A DNA stretch of 64,000 nt from Anaerolineae bacterium (lineage in GTDB: Bacteria; Chloroflexota; Anaerolineae; Promineifilales; Promineifilaceae). The notes under the pieces were generated by a model. That model searched no databases, was not told the DNA's origin, and saw nothing but the letters and a program-made list of their open reading frames with translations. The stretch lies in NCBI GenBank assembly GCA_020848035.1, contig JADLAX010000018.1:28253-92252 (forward strand), written 5' to 3'. Positions 17,495 to 26,899 of this stretch are shown here, in pieces. Each line of letters starts with the position of its first letter. The stretch's first letter is position 1. The translations under genes and the position numbers were made by a program.

Positions 17495-19465
17495 CTAAAG
17501 GTTGATTTCCTGGCGTTGCAGATTGCGGAAGGTGGCCAACTTGCTATGCCAGTAGAGGTCGATAGTGCCGGTGGGGCCGTTGCGGTGTTTGGCGATGGTG
17601 AGTTCGGCGATATTCGGCCGTTCCGTTGTCTCTGGATTGTAATATTCATCCCGGTAAATAAACATCACGATATCGGCGTCCTGCTCAATGCTGTTGTGAA
17701 CGATGATGTCATCCGCCACAAAGTTATGCGGCCCCGGGACAGTTAAGTCAAAGACTTCGGCTTCACCTGCTGGAGTAATCGAGACAATAGGGTCCCAATA
17801 AATATCACTATTTGCACTATCCTTGTACTTTTGATTGTCATTCCCGCGAATGCGGGAATCCACTCTGGTGCGCAAGATGGATACCCGCCTACGCGGGTAT
17901 GACATTACCTCTGGTAAGGGTAAATTTTGCCAAGATAAGGTAGAAGTTCCACCTCCATTACCAATGTGATGCCCCAGCAACGCTAACTCTTGATCTGGCA
18001 TTGTTTGTTCGAGTTGGAAACTATCCAATCTTCGGGGTAAGGCTAGATGATCCCCAACGGTCAGTTCGTCCAGGTGCTTCCAACCTTCAATCGTTAGGAA
18101 CTTGTGGTTGCCCGTGGCCTGGATGGAACGGCCGAGTTTCGTTTCCAGCGTAAAAATCGGTTTGGTGCCCGTCGAGAAGGCCTGGCTGACCAGCGCAGGC
18201 TCAATTTTGAGCGTGTCTTCGTTCAATGCCAGAACTGGAAAACCAGATTGCCCGACCAGTTCGCGAATCGGTACCCGCTTGCCGCTGTCGGCCAGTGTGA
18301 CCAGCGTACCGCCAGCCAGACAACCCGAATCACGCAGGTCGGAGAGCTGGGGATGTTTGTCCTGGCGCTGCTCCACGGCGCGACTGAGCTGGGCCGCCGC
18401 CAGGATGGGCACATCCAGTTCACGCGCCAGCCCCTTCAAGCCACGCGAAATCTCGCTGATTTCCATGACGCGGTTGTTGGTGCTATGTTCCGCCGACATC
18501 AGCTGCAAATAATCAATGATGACCAGGTCCAGCCCATGTTCAGCATAGAGGCGGCGGCACTTGGTGCGCAGCTGGTTGGGCGTAATCGACGGCGTGTCGT
18601 CGATAAAAATGCGCGTTTCCGATAAACGGCCGATTGCCTCCATAAAAATAGGCAGCTCGTGCTCGTGCAGCTGGCCGCGCCGCAGCCGCTGCGAATCGAT
18701 GCGCGTTTCAGAGGCAATCATGCGCTGCACCAGCTGTTCACCCGACATTTCCAGGTTAAAAATGGCCACCCGCTTGCCGTAGCGCATGGCGGCCGTCAAT
18801 GCAATGGCGTTTTGCAAACTGGTCTTACCCATGCCCGGCCGTGCCGCCAAAATGAGCAGGTCCGAGCGGTTGAGGCCGCCCAGCAGCCGGTCCAGGTCGG
18901 TGAAGCCGGTGGGCACGCCAATGACGTCATTGCCCTGCTCCATGAGGCGCTGAATGCGGTCCAGATATTCGCCCGCAATTTGCTTCACCGGCACCAAATC
19001 CCGCGTGGTGCGCTGCTCGCTAATGCTAAACAGCGCCGTCTCCGACCGGTCAATAATGACGTTGATGTCTTCGGCTTCGTCGTAGGCCAGGTTGGCAATG
19101 GTGCTCGCCGCGCTGATGAGCTTACGCCGCAACGCGGCCGCATCCACCAGCTTGCCATAGTTGCGGGCGTTAATGGCCGTTGGTACGGCATTGATGAGGC
19201 CAATAACGTACGCTTCACCGCCAACATCTTCCAGCTGCTCACGCCGCCGCAGCTCTTCCGTGAGCGTGACAAAATCCAGCGGTTCCCGCCGCTCGCTCAG
19301 GCTGAGAATCGCTTCGTAAATCCACTTGTTGGCGGTGCGGTAAAACGCATCGGGGCGTAAAAAGTTGGAGATTTCAAACAGGGCATCGGGATCGATGAGC
19401 AGGGAGCCGAGGACGGCTTCTTCGGCTTCAAGGCTGTGAGGGGGCAGGCGTTCAACTGTGCTCAT
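17495..19465 (-). CDS. dnaB: Replicative DNA helicase DnaB with in-frame intein
   Basis: The 656-codon frame encodes a DnaB helicase split by a 210-residue intein. Without the intein it is about 446 aa, the normal size. The N-terminal domain (1-150) begins MSTVERLPPHSLEAEEAVLG. The RecA-like motor has Walker A AARPGMGKTS (about 207-216) and Walker B LVIIDYLQLM. The intein sits after SDLRDSG at residue 381 and before SIEQDADI, a known DnaB insertion point. Splicing is needed for an active helicase. The gene is the first of the cluster with the DnaD-like protein and the loader. Confidence 0.95.
   Translation of the reverse strand: MSTVERLPPHSLEAEEAVLGSLLIDPDALFEISNFLRPDAFYRTANKWIYEAILSLSERREPLDFVTLTEELRRREQLEDVGGEAYVIGLINAVPTAINARNYGKLVDAAALRRKLISAASTIANLAYDEAEDINVIIDRSETALFSISEQRTTRDLVPVKQIAGEYLDRIQRLMEQGNDVIGVPTGFTDLDRLLGGLNRSDLLILAARPGMGKTSLQNAIALTAAMRYGKRVAIFNLEMSGEQLVQRMIASETRIDSQRLRRGQLHEHELPIFMEAIGRLSETRIFIDDTPSITPNQLRTKCRRLYAEHGLDLVIIDYLQLMSAEHSTNNRVMEISEISRGLKGLARELDVPILAAAQLSRAVEQRQDKHPQLSDLRDSGCLAGGTLVTLADSGKRVPIRELVGQSGFPVLALNEDTLKIEPALVSQAFSTGTKPIFTLETKLGRSIQATGNHKFLTIEGWKHLDELTVGDHLALPRRLDSFQLEQTMPDQELALLGHHIGNGGGTSTLSWQNLPLPEVMSYPRRRVSILRTRVDSRIRGNDNQKYKDSANSDIYWDPIVSITPAGEAEVFDLTVPGPHNFVADDIIVHNSIEQDADIVMFIYRDEYYNPETTERPNIAELTIAKHRNGPTGTIDLYWHSKLATFRNLQRQEINL
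17693..18322 (-). mobile_element. DnaB intein with degraded homing-endonuclease domain
   Basis: This covers codons 382-591 of dnaB. Splicing block A is CLAGGTLVTLADSGKRVPI, with Cys1. Block B is TGNHKFLTIEGWKHL. Blocks F and G are VFDLTVPGPHNFVADDIIVHN, with the terminal His-Asn, and the +1 residue is Ser. All splicing residues look intact. LALLGHHIGNGG is a leftover of a LAGLIDADG motif, but the rest of the endonuclease has been lost and replaced by a short palindromic insertion. It should still splice but not home. Confidence 0.9.
17836..17904. repeat. 69-bp palindromic element inside the intein
   Basis: Ends are TGTCATTCCCGCG and CGCGGGTATGACA, imperfect inverted repeats, with two internal hairpins. 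It is read in frame as PRRRVSILRTRVDSRIRGND, the peptide typical of a widespread REP/MITE-like repeat. It lies where the intein endonuclease domain should be. Confidence 0.8.
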
Positions 19466-19484
19466 GGATCAGATTTTAGAATGA

Positions 19485-19520
19485 AAACGTGAAATGCCCA
19501 ACTGGTGCATTTCACGTTTA
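19485..19520. repeat. Short hairpin, AACGTGAAATGC / GCATTTCACGTT
   Basis: A near-perfect 14-bp stem (AAACGTGAAATGC) lies just before dnaB and after the DUF151 gene. It is the smallest member of the CGTGAAA hairpin family and may end the DUF151 transcript. Confidence 0.6.
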
Positions 19521-19560
19521 GAGTTCAGGATGCAGCTTGGAACTACAGCTGTTGATGAAA

Positions 19561-20070
19561 CTATTCGTCGAAATCTTCAAAATCAAGCGAATCAACAAAA
19601 TCGGTGAAAATGTCCAGGGTTTCTGTTTCTTCGCTGTCAGGCTCTTTTGCCTCTTCCTGAAGGATATCTGGCTCAGGCAGCACGCCCACCTCGTCCATCA
19701 CTTCCTGGTTCACAAAAACGGGCACTTTGACGCGCACGGCCAGGGCGATGGCATCGGAAGAGCGGCTGTCGATCTCTTTGAGCTCGCCGTTGATATCAAT
19801 AAAAAGACTGGCGTAGAAGACACCGTCGTTGAGCGCTTTGATCAGAACATGGGAGACTTTACCACCCATGGCGGTGATGACATTTTTAAGCAGATCGTGG
19901 GTTACAGGGCGGGCCATTTCCACATCCTGCAGCTCAATGGTGATAGCGTCGGCTTCATAGGGACCAATCCAAATGGGCAGCTGGCGTTCGCTATCAATTT
20001 CTTTTAGCACCACGATGCGATGTTGAGATACAAGGCTGATGCGGATGCTGTCGACGACAACTTCGATCAT
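19561..20070 (-). CDS. Bifunctional nuclease family protein (DUF151)
   Basis: This 169-aa protein is a DUF151/BFN domain: MIEVVVDSIRISLVSQHRIVVLKE, LPIWIGPYEADAITIELQ, then RSSDAIALAVRVKVPVFV. Members have been reported as Mg-dependent nucleases in plants and are common in Chloroflexota and Actinobacteria. The C-terminal 45 residues are very acidic (Asp/Glu). The ATG at 20070 follows GAGGG at a good distance. It is probably cytoplasmic; no specific role can be given. Confidence 0.85.
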   Translation of the reverse strand: MIEVVVDSIRISLVSQHRIVVLKEIDSERQLPIWIGPYEADAITIELQDVEMARPVTHDLLKNVITAMGGKVSHVLIKALNDGVFYASLFIDINGELKEIDSRSSDAIALAVRVKVPVFVNQEVMDEVGVLPEPDILQEEAKEPDSEETETLDIFTDFVDSLDFEDFDE

Positions 20071-20233
20071 GTTTACCCTCTTCATTTGGCACAAGTCGGT
20101 CTTCACCTTAAATTGAGGACAGGTGCCTGGTAACTACTTGGAACAGTGATTGTGCTTCTGTTCGTATTTTGGCATTGTAGCATAAAGTGAAAATTTATCC
20201 ACGCTGCCAGGGCAAAAAATGTGATGGCGCAGC

Positions 20234-21988
20234 TTAGTTCGATAGTACCCAATTTTGCCCGGAAAGAACCAGGGTGAGGGGGGTGAGTACGGCCGTATGT
20301 GCCTCACTCACCATAACCTCCGCCCGATCCCCGTTGAGCAGTACCTGCTGCACTTCGTACCCCTGGCTGGTTAGGGAACGAACCAGATTCAGGTAGCTGG
20401 CCGCCAATGGATCGATAAACACGCCGTCATTGTCTAAGACGCGGGTGACGCTGTCTAGCAGCACGTTGGCTTTGTTGTAATCCCCGGCGCGCAGGGCCAC
20501 ATCGGCCGCTTGCAGCATTACCTCCAGCGTCACGTTCACCTCCCCCTGGGGATGGCGGGTGAGATCAGCCGGGTTGCCTTCGGTTTTCAGCGAACCGGGG
20601 TACGGCAGCCAGGCGGTCAGAAAGTAGGCGGTGGGATCGTAGGCGCGTTGGTAATGGCGCATCACATTGAAGTAGCGAATGGTCGTTTGCAAATCGATCA
20701 GCATGTTGCGATCTTCGGGCAAAGTGGCCAGGTAGGCCAGCCAATTGGCCTCAGCCTGGGCCAGGGTGACGCCAAAATATTGCTGCAAGTTCAGGTCCAT
20801 CGCCTGCGACATTGTGGGAGCATCTGCGGCGGACACATCGGCATAAAACTGCTTAAAACCAGGCCAGCCGTAGGTATCGATGAGGTAATCGACAAACCCA
20901 GCGGATTCCAGATACCCAATCTCGTGCTGGACGGGATAAAAATTGTCAATGAGCTGGGCCAGGGGCACGTACTGCCCCAGGGCAACCAGCGCCGCAGCTC
21001 GCGGCGAAAGGTTTTCCGGCTTGTAGTGGCCGCCGCTGCCCCACACGGCCAGCCCTTCGGCCAGGAAAGTGATGCGGTCTGGGGCAAACTGGCGGTCGAC
21101 GATGTGCACGGCTTCATGCACCAGCACCTGCTCAAAACCCTGGCTGGCATATTGGCGGTCCAGGTAAGAGATGACGATGGCATTCCCGGCATAACCACCC
21201 TGCCCAATCACGCGGTCGATGAGGTAAACGTCAATTTTGCGGTTGAGTTCTTCTTCCACGCGGCTGGCGGCCTGCATGACGGCCGTTTCTACCGTCACCA
21301 ACAAATCTGGCAGGTCACGGTAAGCGGCCGTACCGCTCACCACGTAGACGTTGCAGCAGTTGGTTTCGGCCGTGACCCAGGTGGCGTTCCGCTCGTTGGG
21401 CGACAGCTCCAGCGGATCGCGCACGGCAACAGTGCGCATGATCTGGTTGTTGTCCGCGTTTTCATCCCCAACAGAAACGGTGTCAAAACGGTCTAAAATG
21501 ACGTGCACCACGTGTTCGCCCACGCTGCCGCTGGTGTCCCAGGCCCATTCAAACAGCCCAATGGCGTCGCCAGCCAGGTTGGGTGAGCTGAGGCTGCCTT
21601 CGGCCACATCCTGGTAATCAACCAGCACATGCACGGTCACCGAACGCGGATCGACGTTTTCGGGCACATGGGCCAGCACCTGGAAGGTGACCTTGTCGCC
21701 CGCGTAAATATCGGGGACGGGGTAGAGAAATACGTCGTCTTCTTCCAGGGAGAGATCGATCTGAGGCGTTACGGCCGTTGCCGGTGCAGTGGCGGGCAGC
21801 GCTGGGGTGTTGGTGGGGGGAATCTGGACGGTGGGATTATCCGGGGCAACGGCCGTGTTTTCCGGCAAATCGGTACCGGTTACAGTTTCCGTCGGCACAT
21901 TGCTCTGGGGAACGGCCGTTGGACTGCCACAGCCCACGGCGACAAACAAAACAAACAAGGCAATCAACCAAAATAATTTCCGGCTCAT
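20234..21988 (-). CDS. Lipoprotein with peptidase-MA (gluzincin) domain
   Basis: This 584-aa protein starts at 21988 with MSRKLFWLIALFVLFVAVGC, a lipoprotein signal with its cysteine at about residue 20. A Thr/Pro-rich linker follows, then a CARDB/Ig-like region (about 85-190). A zinc-peptidase domain has VLVHEAVHIVD (H291, E292, H295) and a downstream glutamate in FLAEGLAVWG (about 310), matching the peptidase-MA layout. It is probably an outer-surface metallopeptidase. Substrate unknown. Confidence 0.8.
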   Translation of the reverse strand: MSRKLFWLIALFVLFVAVGCGSPTAVPQSNVPTETVTGTDLPENTAVAPDNPTVQIPPTNTPALPATAPATAVTPQIDLSLEEDDVFLYPVPDIYAGDKVTFQVLAHVPENVDPRSVTVHVLVDYQDVAEGSLSSPNLAGDAIGLFEWAWDTSGSVGEHVVHVILDRFDTVSVGDENADNNQIMRTVAVRDPLELSPNERNATWVTAETNCCNVYVVSGTAAYRDLPDLLVTVETAVMQAASRVEEELNRKIDVYLIDRVIGQGGYAGNAIVISYLDRQYASQGFEQVLVHEAVHIVDRQFAPDRITFLAEGLAVWGSGGHYKPENLSPRAAALVALGQYVPLAQLIDNFYPVQHEIGYLESAGFVDYLIDTYGWPGFKQFYADVSAADAPTMSQAMDLNLQQYFGVTLAQAEANWLAYLATLPEDRNMLIDLQTTIRYFNVMRHYQRAYDPTAYFLTAWLPYPGSLKTEGNPADLTRHPQGEVNVTLEVMLQAADVALRAGDYNKANVLLDSVTRVLDNDGVFIDPLAASYLNLVRSLTSQGYEVQQVLLNGDRAEVMVSEAHTAVLTPLTLVLSGQNWVLSN

Positions 21989-22141
21989 TACGTCAAACCC
22001 ATTACTTGCTAAAAAGTACAACCATGTCGAGGGCAATCTTGCCAGGCAACTCTGCCCCTCATAATTTTAACGAGTGCCTTCAGATGGCGTCTTCTCAACC
22101 GCAAGTCACTCAGAATTTATTAAGTAAACGGCATAAATCTG

Positions 22142-23254
22142 TCAGCCAAAAAGACTTTGCCAGGCATTTTTCAGACGCTGCCAGAGCCGTTGCCAGAAGC
22201 CAGGCGGGGGCAGCGGCGGCTCAGCGTCGCCGGATGGCAGGTCTGGCGGCGCGATGGGCACGATATCGGGTTCCGGGGGCGCAGGCAGTTGGGCGGGCAG
22301 TAAGACGTGCAGGAGGGTAAGCACCGGCTGTAGTTCATGGGCCAGGGCATGCTCTGGGGCATTGCCGATCTCTCCGGCAAAGTGCAGCCCCACGCCCTTG
22401 CCGCTGGCCTCGTCCACCCAAATTGCGCCGGAATCACCGCCCATGCTCACTTCCACGTTGCCCGCGCCAGGGCGGGGCACCACGCGAAAGACTTGCTGCA
22501 TCAGCCGCACCCCGGCCGCCCCATAATTGACCGAGGTCGCCATTTGCACACCATCTATAAACCCTGTGGTGCGCTCGGTGGTACGGCCGCTTTTCCACAC
22601 CAACATGCCCAACTGCGGCCCCGTCACGTCTTCGAGGGCGTCCCCTTCAACCGTTTCGGTGAGGACCTGGCGTGTGTTATTTAGCCCGGCAACGGCCGCA
22701 TCGTGTGGCCCCAGCACAAAGCGGCTGAGGCTGGCAAAGGTATCGGCGGAGCTGCCGCCATCCAGTGGCCCTGGCTGCCAGATCGGTTCGCCGGGTACGG
22801 CCGTTGGGCTGCCCACCAAGATATGCCAGTTGCTCAAGACCATCGGCTGCAACGTGGTGGCGTCGTACACTTTGGCCCCCAGCGTACCTGCGGTGATGCG
22901 TGGATTGCCCACGCTAACACCCAGCGGCACGGGATCATAGCGGTGGGTCCGCGCGGCAGGCGCGGCTTCCAGCTGCGCGCCACCGGGCAGCAGCTGCAGG
23001 CCATACTCGGCTTCAATAACATCCACGGGAATGCCGTCTACTTCTTCGGGAAACAGTTCTGCTTCGCTAAGTTCGGCCACCGGGCGCTTTTGGGCCACGT
23101 GAACCCGCAGGGAGAGTTTGCCGGTCATCAGCCCCTGTGACCATTTAAAGCCGAGGTCAACGGCCGTAACCCCGTCACGCGCCAACCACTCCTCACGAAC
23201 GGAATTGAGAACGGCCGTGGCGTGAGCCATCTGTTCAGAACTGAAAGTGTTCAT
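22142..23254 (-). CDS. Trypsin-fold serine protease without signal peptide
   Basis: This 370-aa protein has a chymotrypsin-type triad: His144 in LSNWHILVG, Asp185 in GPHDAAVAG, Ser275 in MGGDSGAIWV. The first 100 residues form a separate N-terminal domain. The C-terminus is Pro-rich, ending in a Trp/Gln-rich amphipathic run (FWQRLWQRLKNAWQSLFG) that could bind membranes. There is no signal peptide, which is unusual for this fold. AGGAG lies 10 nt before the ATG, and a TATAAT (minus, 23302-23297) lies about 45 bp upstream without a good -35. Confidence 0.8.
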   Translation of the reverse strand: MNTFSSEQMAHATAVLNSVREEWLARDGVTAVDLGFKWSQGLMTGKLSLRVHVAQKRPVAELSEAELFPEEVDGIPVDVIEAEYGLQLLPGGAQLEAAPAARTHRYDPVPLGVSVGNPRITAGTLGAKVYDATTLQPMVLSNWHILVGSPTAVPGEPIWQPGPLDGGSSADTFASLSRFVLGPHDAAVAGLNNTRQVLTETVEGDALEDVTGPQLGMLVWKSGRTTERTTGFIDGVQMATSVNYGAAGVRLMQQVFRVVPRPGAGNVEVSMGGDSGAIWVDEASGKGVGLHFAGEIGNAPEHALAHELQPVLTLLHVLLPAQLPAPPEPDIVPIAPPDLPSGDAEPPLPPPGFWQRLWQRLKNAWQSLFG

Positions 23255-23680
23255 GGGCTTACTCCTTTTGCGGTCTGGTCACGTTGACACAGCTGCATTA
23301 TACCGGAAAGTTGCGCCTGGTTGGCTCTTTTCAGGTGCCAGATTGGCTATTACTGTAGCCACAAACGGGTTTTGAAACTGTAAACCGTTAAACGCAACAG
23401 CGCCGGTTTTCCCGTTACGCCGCCGACCATGACCTTGTCAGCGGCCGTTTGTTTCAGTATGCTATGCACATTGTTACGCATGGTCGCAAAAAGAGCTTGA
23501 TTTCTTTCAGGTAGTATCATGAATCGTCGTCGTTAATCTGTTCAAAGCTGTGGGCCAGGTTTGCCGTATGTGCCCCCAGGTAGTGAACCGATATTGTTTT
23601 GTTTCCCTCTCCCCAGCCAGTTAGGGGAGAGTTAGTGATTGTCGTTTTTGGGAAACGGCCGTCAGCCAAAGAGGTGTCGT
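23255..23680. other. Divergent intergenic region, no gene seen
   Basis: It lies between two divergent genes. It holds a TATAAT on the minus strand for the protease gene, and an AGAGG ribosome-binding site at the right end for the gene at 23681. No open frame or repeat stands out; one ACGGCCGT lies near 23655. Confidence 0.5.
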
Positions 23681-25204
23681 GTGTTCAACCTTCCTGACTT
23701 TCCTGATGTTTACACCACCCGAAATATTACCTGCGTGAGCTGTAACGAAAACTTTGTCGTTACCGAAGGGCATCAATCGGAGTGGCGGGTCCCAGCCAAC
23801 GTGCCAAATACGGTAAATTTACATTATGAAGACAACCGTCAACAGCGTACCGTTTTGCCTGCACCCACCAGACCGCCCTCAAATCCTGAGCAGCGCATCG
23901 GGACTGGGCGCCCCATAGATTTCACGCCCTACCCTATTAATTGCCCGCGCTGCGGAGCCGATAATCGTAACTGGCTTCGGTTGGAGGAAGATGGTGAGCT
24001 AACTTTTTTCCAGCAGTGGCAGCTCTGGCAGCGACGCTACCATGCAGTTTTCTCTACCCTGCTGATTGCTGTATTGTTTGCCATCATCCCCTTGGCTTTA
24101 CGCTCTCAGCTGGAGATTTCATGGCTACAGGCAGTTGTACTGGCGATGAGCATCGTGGTTGCAACAGCCCTTTTCATCAAAGATATTGCACCCAAGTGGA
24201 AAGAGTTGCGCCAAGATCGATATGATGCCGAAGTTTTTCCCAAGTCGAGACGATTTGAGGTGAATCTCTGGCTGCGTGGTCTGGTCTGGTTGATTATGGC
24301 AACGATCGTCTTTCCTGTAATTTTCTTTAAAGTTGGGCCAGCGACGATTCAAAAAATTGTGGAATTTGTCGATTCTTCGCCAGAAGAGGAAGTACAAACC
24401 GTAGGAAGCGACATTGCCGTGAACTTTAATGCGAAGGTTAACCGATCCATTGACGAGTTCAACCATTTCGCCGAAGGATTGGGGGTCGCGATCAACAATC
24501 TGCCCATCGATGATCTGCCCCAGCTGGAACAAGAATTAGAAAAGATATCTGATGAACTTGACAGCACAGCTCTACTCGCCGTAGACGAAATTTCTGGTGT
24601 CGGCCAGGAAAGCGTCACACGACTGCAAAAAGAAGTGGAAAATGAAGTAGCGGCTATCAAACAAGCCCGAGTTGGGGCAGCATCCCGTCTGCGGACGAGC
24701 GTGGTTGCAGATGTCAAATATCTGGGAATATGGTCATTTCTAGTAGGGATCCCCTTGATCGTGGCTATCATGGTCACCATACCAGCAATGAAGGCTTTTA
24801 CTGCTTCGATCAACAGAGATTTACCGCCGCCCGTGTATTACAGCGTGGCAAACATGACGCGCCTCGTTTCTTGGGAAGCACGACAAGCGCTTGAGATGCG
24901 GAATAATCATTATTTTGAGATTCAGTGGATGTCCGTGAACCGCAACGAAGAAGGTGGAATCACCCTATCTGGCTTATTCCGTGACCCCCCAGATTTTGAT
25001 GCTTCAGGGCGCGCCACTGGGGAACTTGTACGTGCCCAGAAGCATACTGTCGTTACTGACAAGTGGGGGCGCATTAAAGATGTCAAAATTGAGGATGTGC
25101 ATGTACCCATTCCGGCAGGTGCCCCTGCGGGGCGCTTCACTTTGGTTCAGCAGATACCGCATGATGCTCCATCCAATGTGCGCATTCGCTTACCAGAGCG
25201 GTAG
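23681..25204 (+). CDS. Zinc-ribbon membrane protein
   Basis: Start is taken at GTG 23681 with AGAGG 6 nt before it; a TTG at 23639 is in frame but has no ribosome site. The N-terminus has a zinc ribbon (ITCVSCNENFVV ... INCPRCGADN). Two adjacent membrane segments (about 110-165), one at about 205-230 and one at about 350-375 bracket an acidic coiled-coil-like region. The C-terminal part (VYYSVANMTRLVSWEARQALEMRNNH) is soluble. I do not recognise the whole protein. It is monocistronic. Confidence 0.7.
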   Translation: MFNLPDFPDVYTTRNITCVSCNENFVVTEGHQSEWRVPANVPNTVNLHYEDNRQQRTVLPAPTRPPSNPEQRIGTGRPIDFTPYPINCPRCGADNRNWLRLEEDGELTFFQQWQLWQRRYHAVFSTLLIAVLFAIIPLALRSQLEISWLQAVVLAMSIVVATALFIKDIAPKWKELRQDRYDAEVFPKSRRFEVNLWLRGLVWLIMATIVFPVIFFKVGPATIQKIVEFVDSSPEEEVQTVGSDIAVNFNAKVNRSIDEFNHFAEGLGVAINNLPIDDLPQLEQELEKISDELDSTALLAVDEISGVGQESVTRLQKEVENEVAAIKQARVGAASRLRTSVVADVKYLGIWSFLVGIPLIVAIMVTIPAMKAFTASINRDLPPPVYYSVANMTRLVSWEARQALEMRNNHYFEIQWMSVNRNEEGGITLSGLFRDPPDFDASGRATGELVRAQKHTVVTDKWGRIKDVKIEDVHVPIPAGAPAGRFTLVQQIPHDAPSNVRIRLPER

Positions 25205-25261
25205 CTGAAATTAGGGCAACGGCCGTATCCCCCTCCCTACCAAAGATACGGCCGTTTCCCA

Positions 25262-25290
25262 TTTACCCATTTCCGCCAATCGCGTATAAT
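25262..25290 (+). promoter_or_regulatory. Promoter of icd
   Basis: TTTACC and a perfect TATAAT are separated by 17 bp. Transcription would start about 160 nt before the icd ATG, leaving a long leader in which I see no known riboswitch. Confidence 0.5.
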
Positions 25291-25457
25291 CTCCCCTCGA
25301 CAACCAAACTGTTACCAACAACAAAGAGTCTATCTTCAGCGCCAGGCGGCAATCCCCTGGCCAGCGCGGACTCGCCTCAAGCAATCCTCGCGGGAAACAG
25401 ACCTTAACGCAAAATTCAACCTGCTGTTTTTCGTGACAATATCCAAGGAGATACCCC

Positions 25458-26696
25458 ATGAGTTATGCCAAAATAAATGTCCCAGAAGGCGAAAAAATTA
25501 CCTATACTAACGGTAAACTGCACGTTCCCAACAACCCCATTGTGGCGTTCATTGAAGGTGATGGCATCGGCGTCGATATCACCCCTGCGTCACTGCATGT
25601 GTGGAATTCGGCCGTAGAAAAAGCGTACGGCGGCCAGCGCAAAATTGCCTGGATGGAAATCTACTCCGGCGAAAAAGCGGCCGAACTGTACGACGGCAAC
25701 TACATGCCCGAGGAAACCTTCGATGCCATGCGCGAATTTGTCGTGGGCATCAAAGGCCCCCTCACCACACCCATCGGCGGCGGCTTCCGCAGCCTGAACG
25801 TGACCCTGCGCCAGGTGCTGGACCTGTACGCCTGTGTCCGCCCGGTGCGCTACATCCCCGGCACGCCCAGCCCCATGACCAACCCCGAACGTATGGACAT
25901 CGTCCTCTTCCGCGAAAACACCGAAGACGTCTACTCCGGCGTGGAATTTGTGGCCAACTCCGTGGAAGCCAACAAGCTCATCGCTTTCTTGCGCGACGAA
26001 CTGGGCAAAAACGTGCGCGAGCTGTCGGCCATCGGCATTAAGCCGGTGAGCGAATTTGGCACCAAACGGCTGGTGCGCCAGGCGTACCAATACGCCATCG
26101 ACAATAACCGCAGCACGGTCAGCCTGGTACACAAGGGCAACATCATGAAATTCACCGAAGGCGCTTTCCGCGATTGGGGTTATGAGCTGGCCCGTGACGA
26201 GTTTGGCGCACAGCCGCTGGATGGCGGCCCGTGGCACGTGATGAAAAATCCCAACACCGGCAAAGATATTGTTATCAACGACGTGATTGCCGACAACATG
26301 CTGCAGCAGCTGCTCACCCGCACGGCCGATTACGACGTCATCGCCACCCTCAACCTGAACGGCGACTACATGAGTGATGCGGCCGCCGCTCAGGTCGGCG
26401 GGCTGGGCATGGCTCCCGGTGGCAACATCGGCGACGGCGTGGCCCTGTTTGAAGCCACCCACGGCACCGCGCCCAAGTACGCGGGCAAAGACATGGTGAA
26501 CCCCGGCAGCCTCATCCTGAGTGGGGTGATGATGTTGGAGTACATGGGCTGGACTGAAGCGGGCGAGATGATCGTGGAGGCGATGACCAAAACGATTCAG
26601 GACAAAACCGTCACCTACGATCTGCACCGCCAGATTGAAGGCGCTACCAAGCTGTCCTGCTCCGAATTTGCCCAGGCCATTGTAGACAACATGTAA
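25458..26696 (+). CDS. icd: Isocitrate dehydrogenase (NADP-type)
   Basis: This 412-aa enzyme of the TCA cycle converts isocitrate to 2-oxoglutarate and CO2. Family features are [14 protein letters not shown] near residue 32, the substrate loop [26 protein letters not shown], the long [14 protein letters not shown] and the C-terminal metal/cofactor region [29 protein letters not shown]. Length matches bacterial Icd. CAAGGAG precedes the ATG. The glyoxylate-shunt genes that compete for the same substrate lie 16 kb away. Confidence 0.95.
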   Translation: MSYAKINVPEGEKITYTNGKLHVPNNPIVAFIEGDGIGVDITPASLHVWNSAVEKAYGGQRKIAWMEIYSGEKAAELYDGNYMPEETFDAMREFVVGIKGPLTTPIGGGFRSLNVTLRQVLDLYACVRPVRYIPGTPSPMTNPERMDIVLFRENTEDVYSGVEFVANSVEANKLIAFLRDELGKNVRELSAIGIKPVSEFGTKRLVRQAYQYAIDNNRSTVSLVHKGNIMKFTEGAFRDWGYELARDEFGAQPLDGGPWHVMKNPNTGKDIVINDVIADNMLQQLLTRTADYDVIATLNLNGDYMSDAAAAQVGGLGMAPGGNIGDGVALFEATHGTAPKYAGKDMVNPGSLILSGVMMLEYMGWTEAGEMIVEAMTKTIQDKTVTYDLHRQIEGATKLSCSEFAQAIVDNM

Positions 26697-26800
26697 AGAT
26701 TAACCGCCAAGTCGCCGAGAACGCAGAGAAAAACCACAAATTCGGCGCACCTGGTGTTCTTGGAGTTTCGGGCACTTCAGTGTCTGGCAGGGACTTTTAT

Positions 26801-26855
26801 CAAAGATTTCGCAGATTGACCAGATTTTTAATCCTTTCAATCTGCGAAATCTTTG
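26801..26855. repeat. Hairpin repeat, AAAGATTTCGCAGATTGA family
   Basis: CAAAGATTTCGCAGATTGA faces TCAATCTGCGAAATCTTTG in a long near-perfect hairpin between convergent genes. A relative lies at 54594-54650. A second short element (CCGCCAAGTCGCCGAGAAC) precedes it at about 26702. Confidence 0.75.
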
Positions 26856-26899
26856 ATTACAAATCGCCGAAGCACATTGACGGCCGTTGACCGTATTTT

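Noticed and set aside
25590..26627. 345-codon open frame antisense to icd
   Set aside because: icd on the plus strand is certain; the antisense peptide has the biased His/Val/Gly make-up of a shadow frame.
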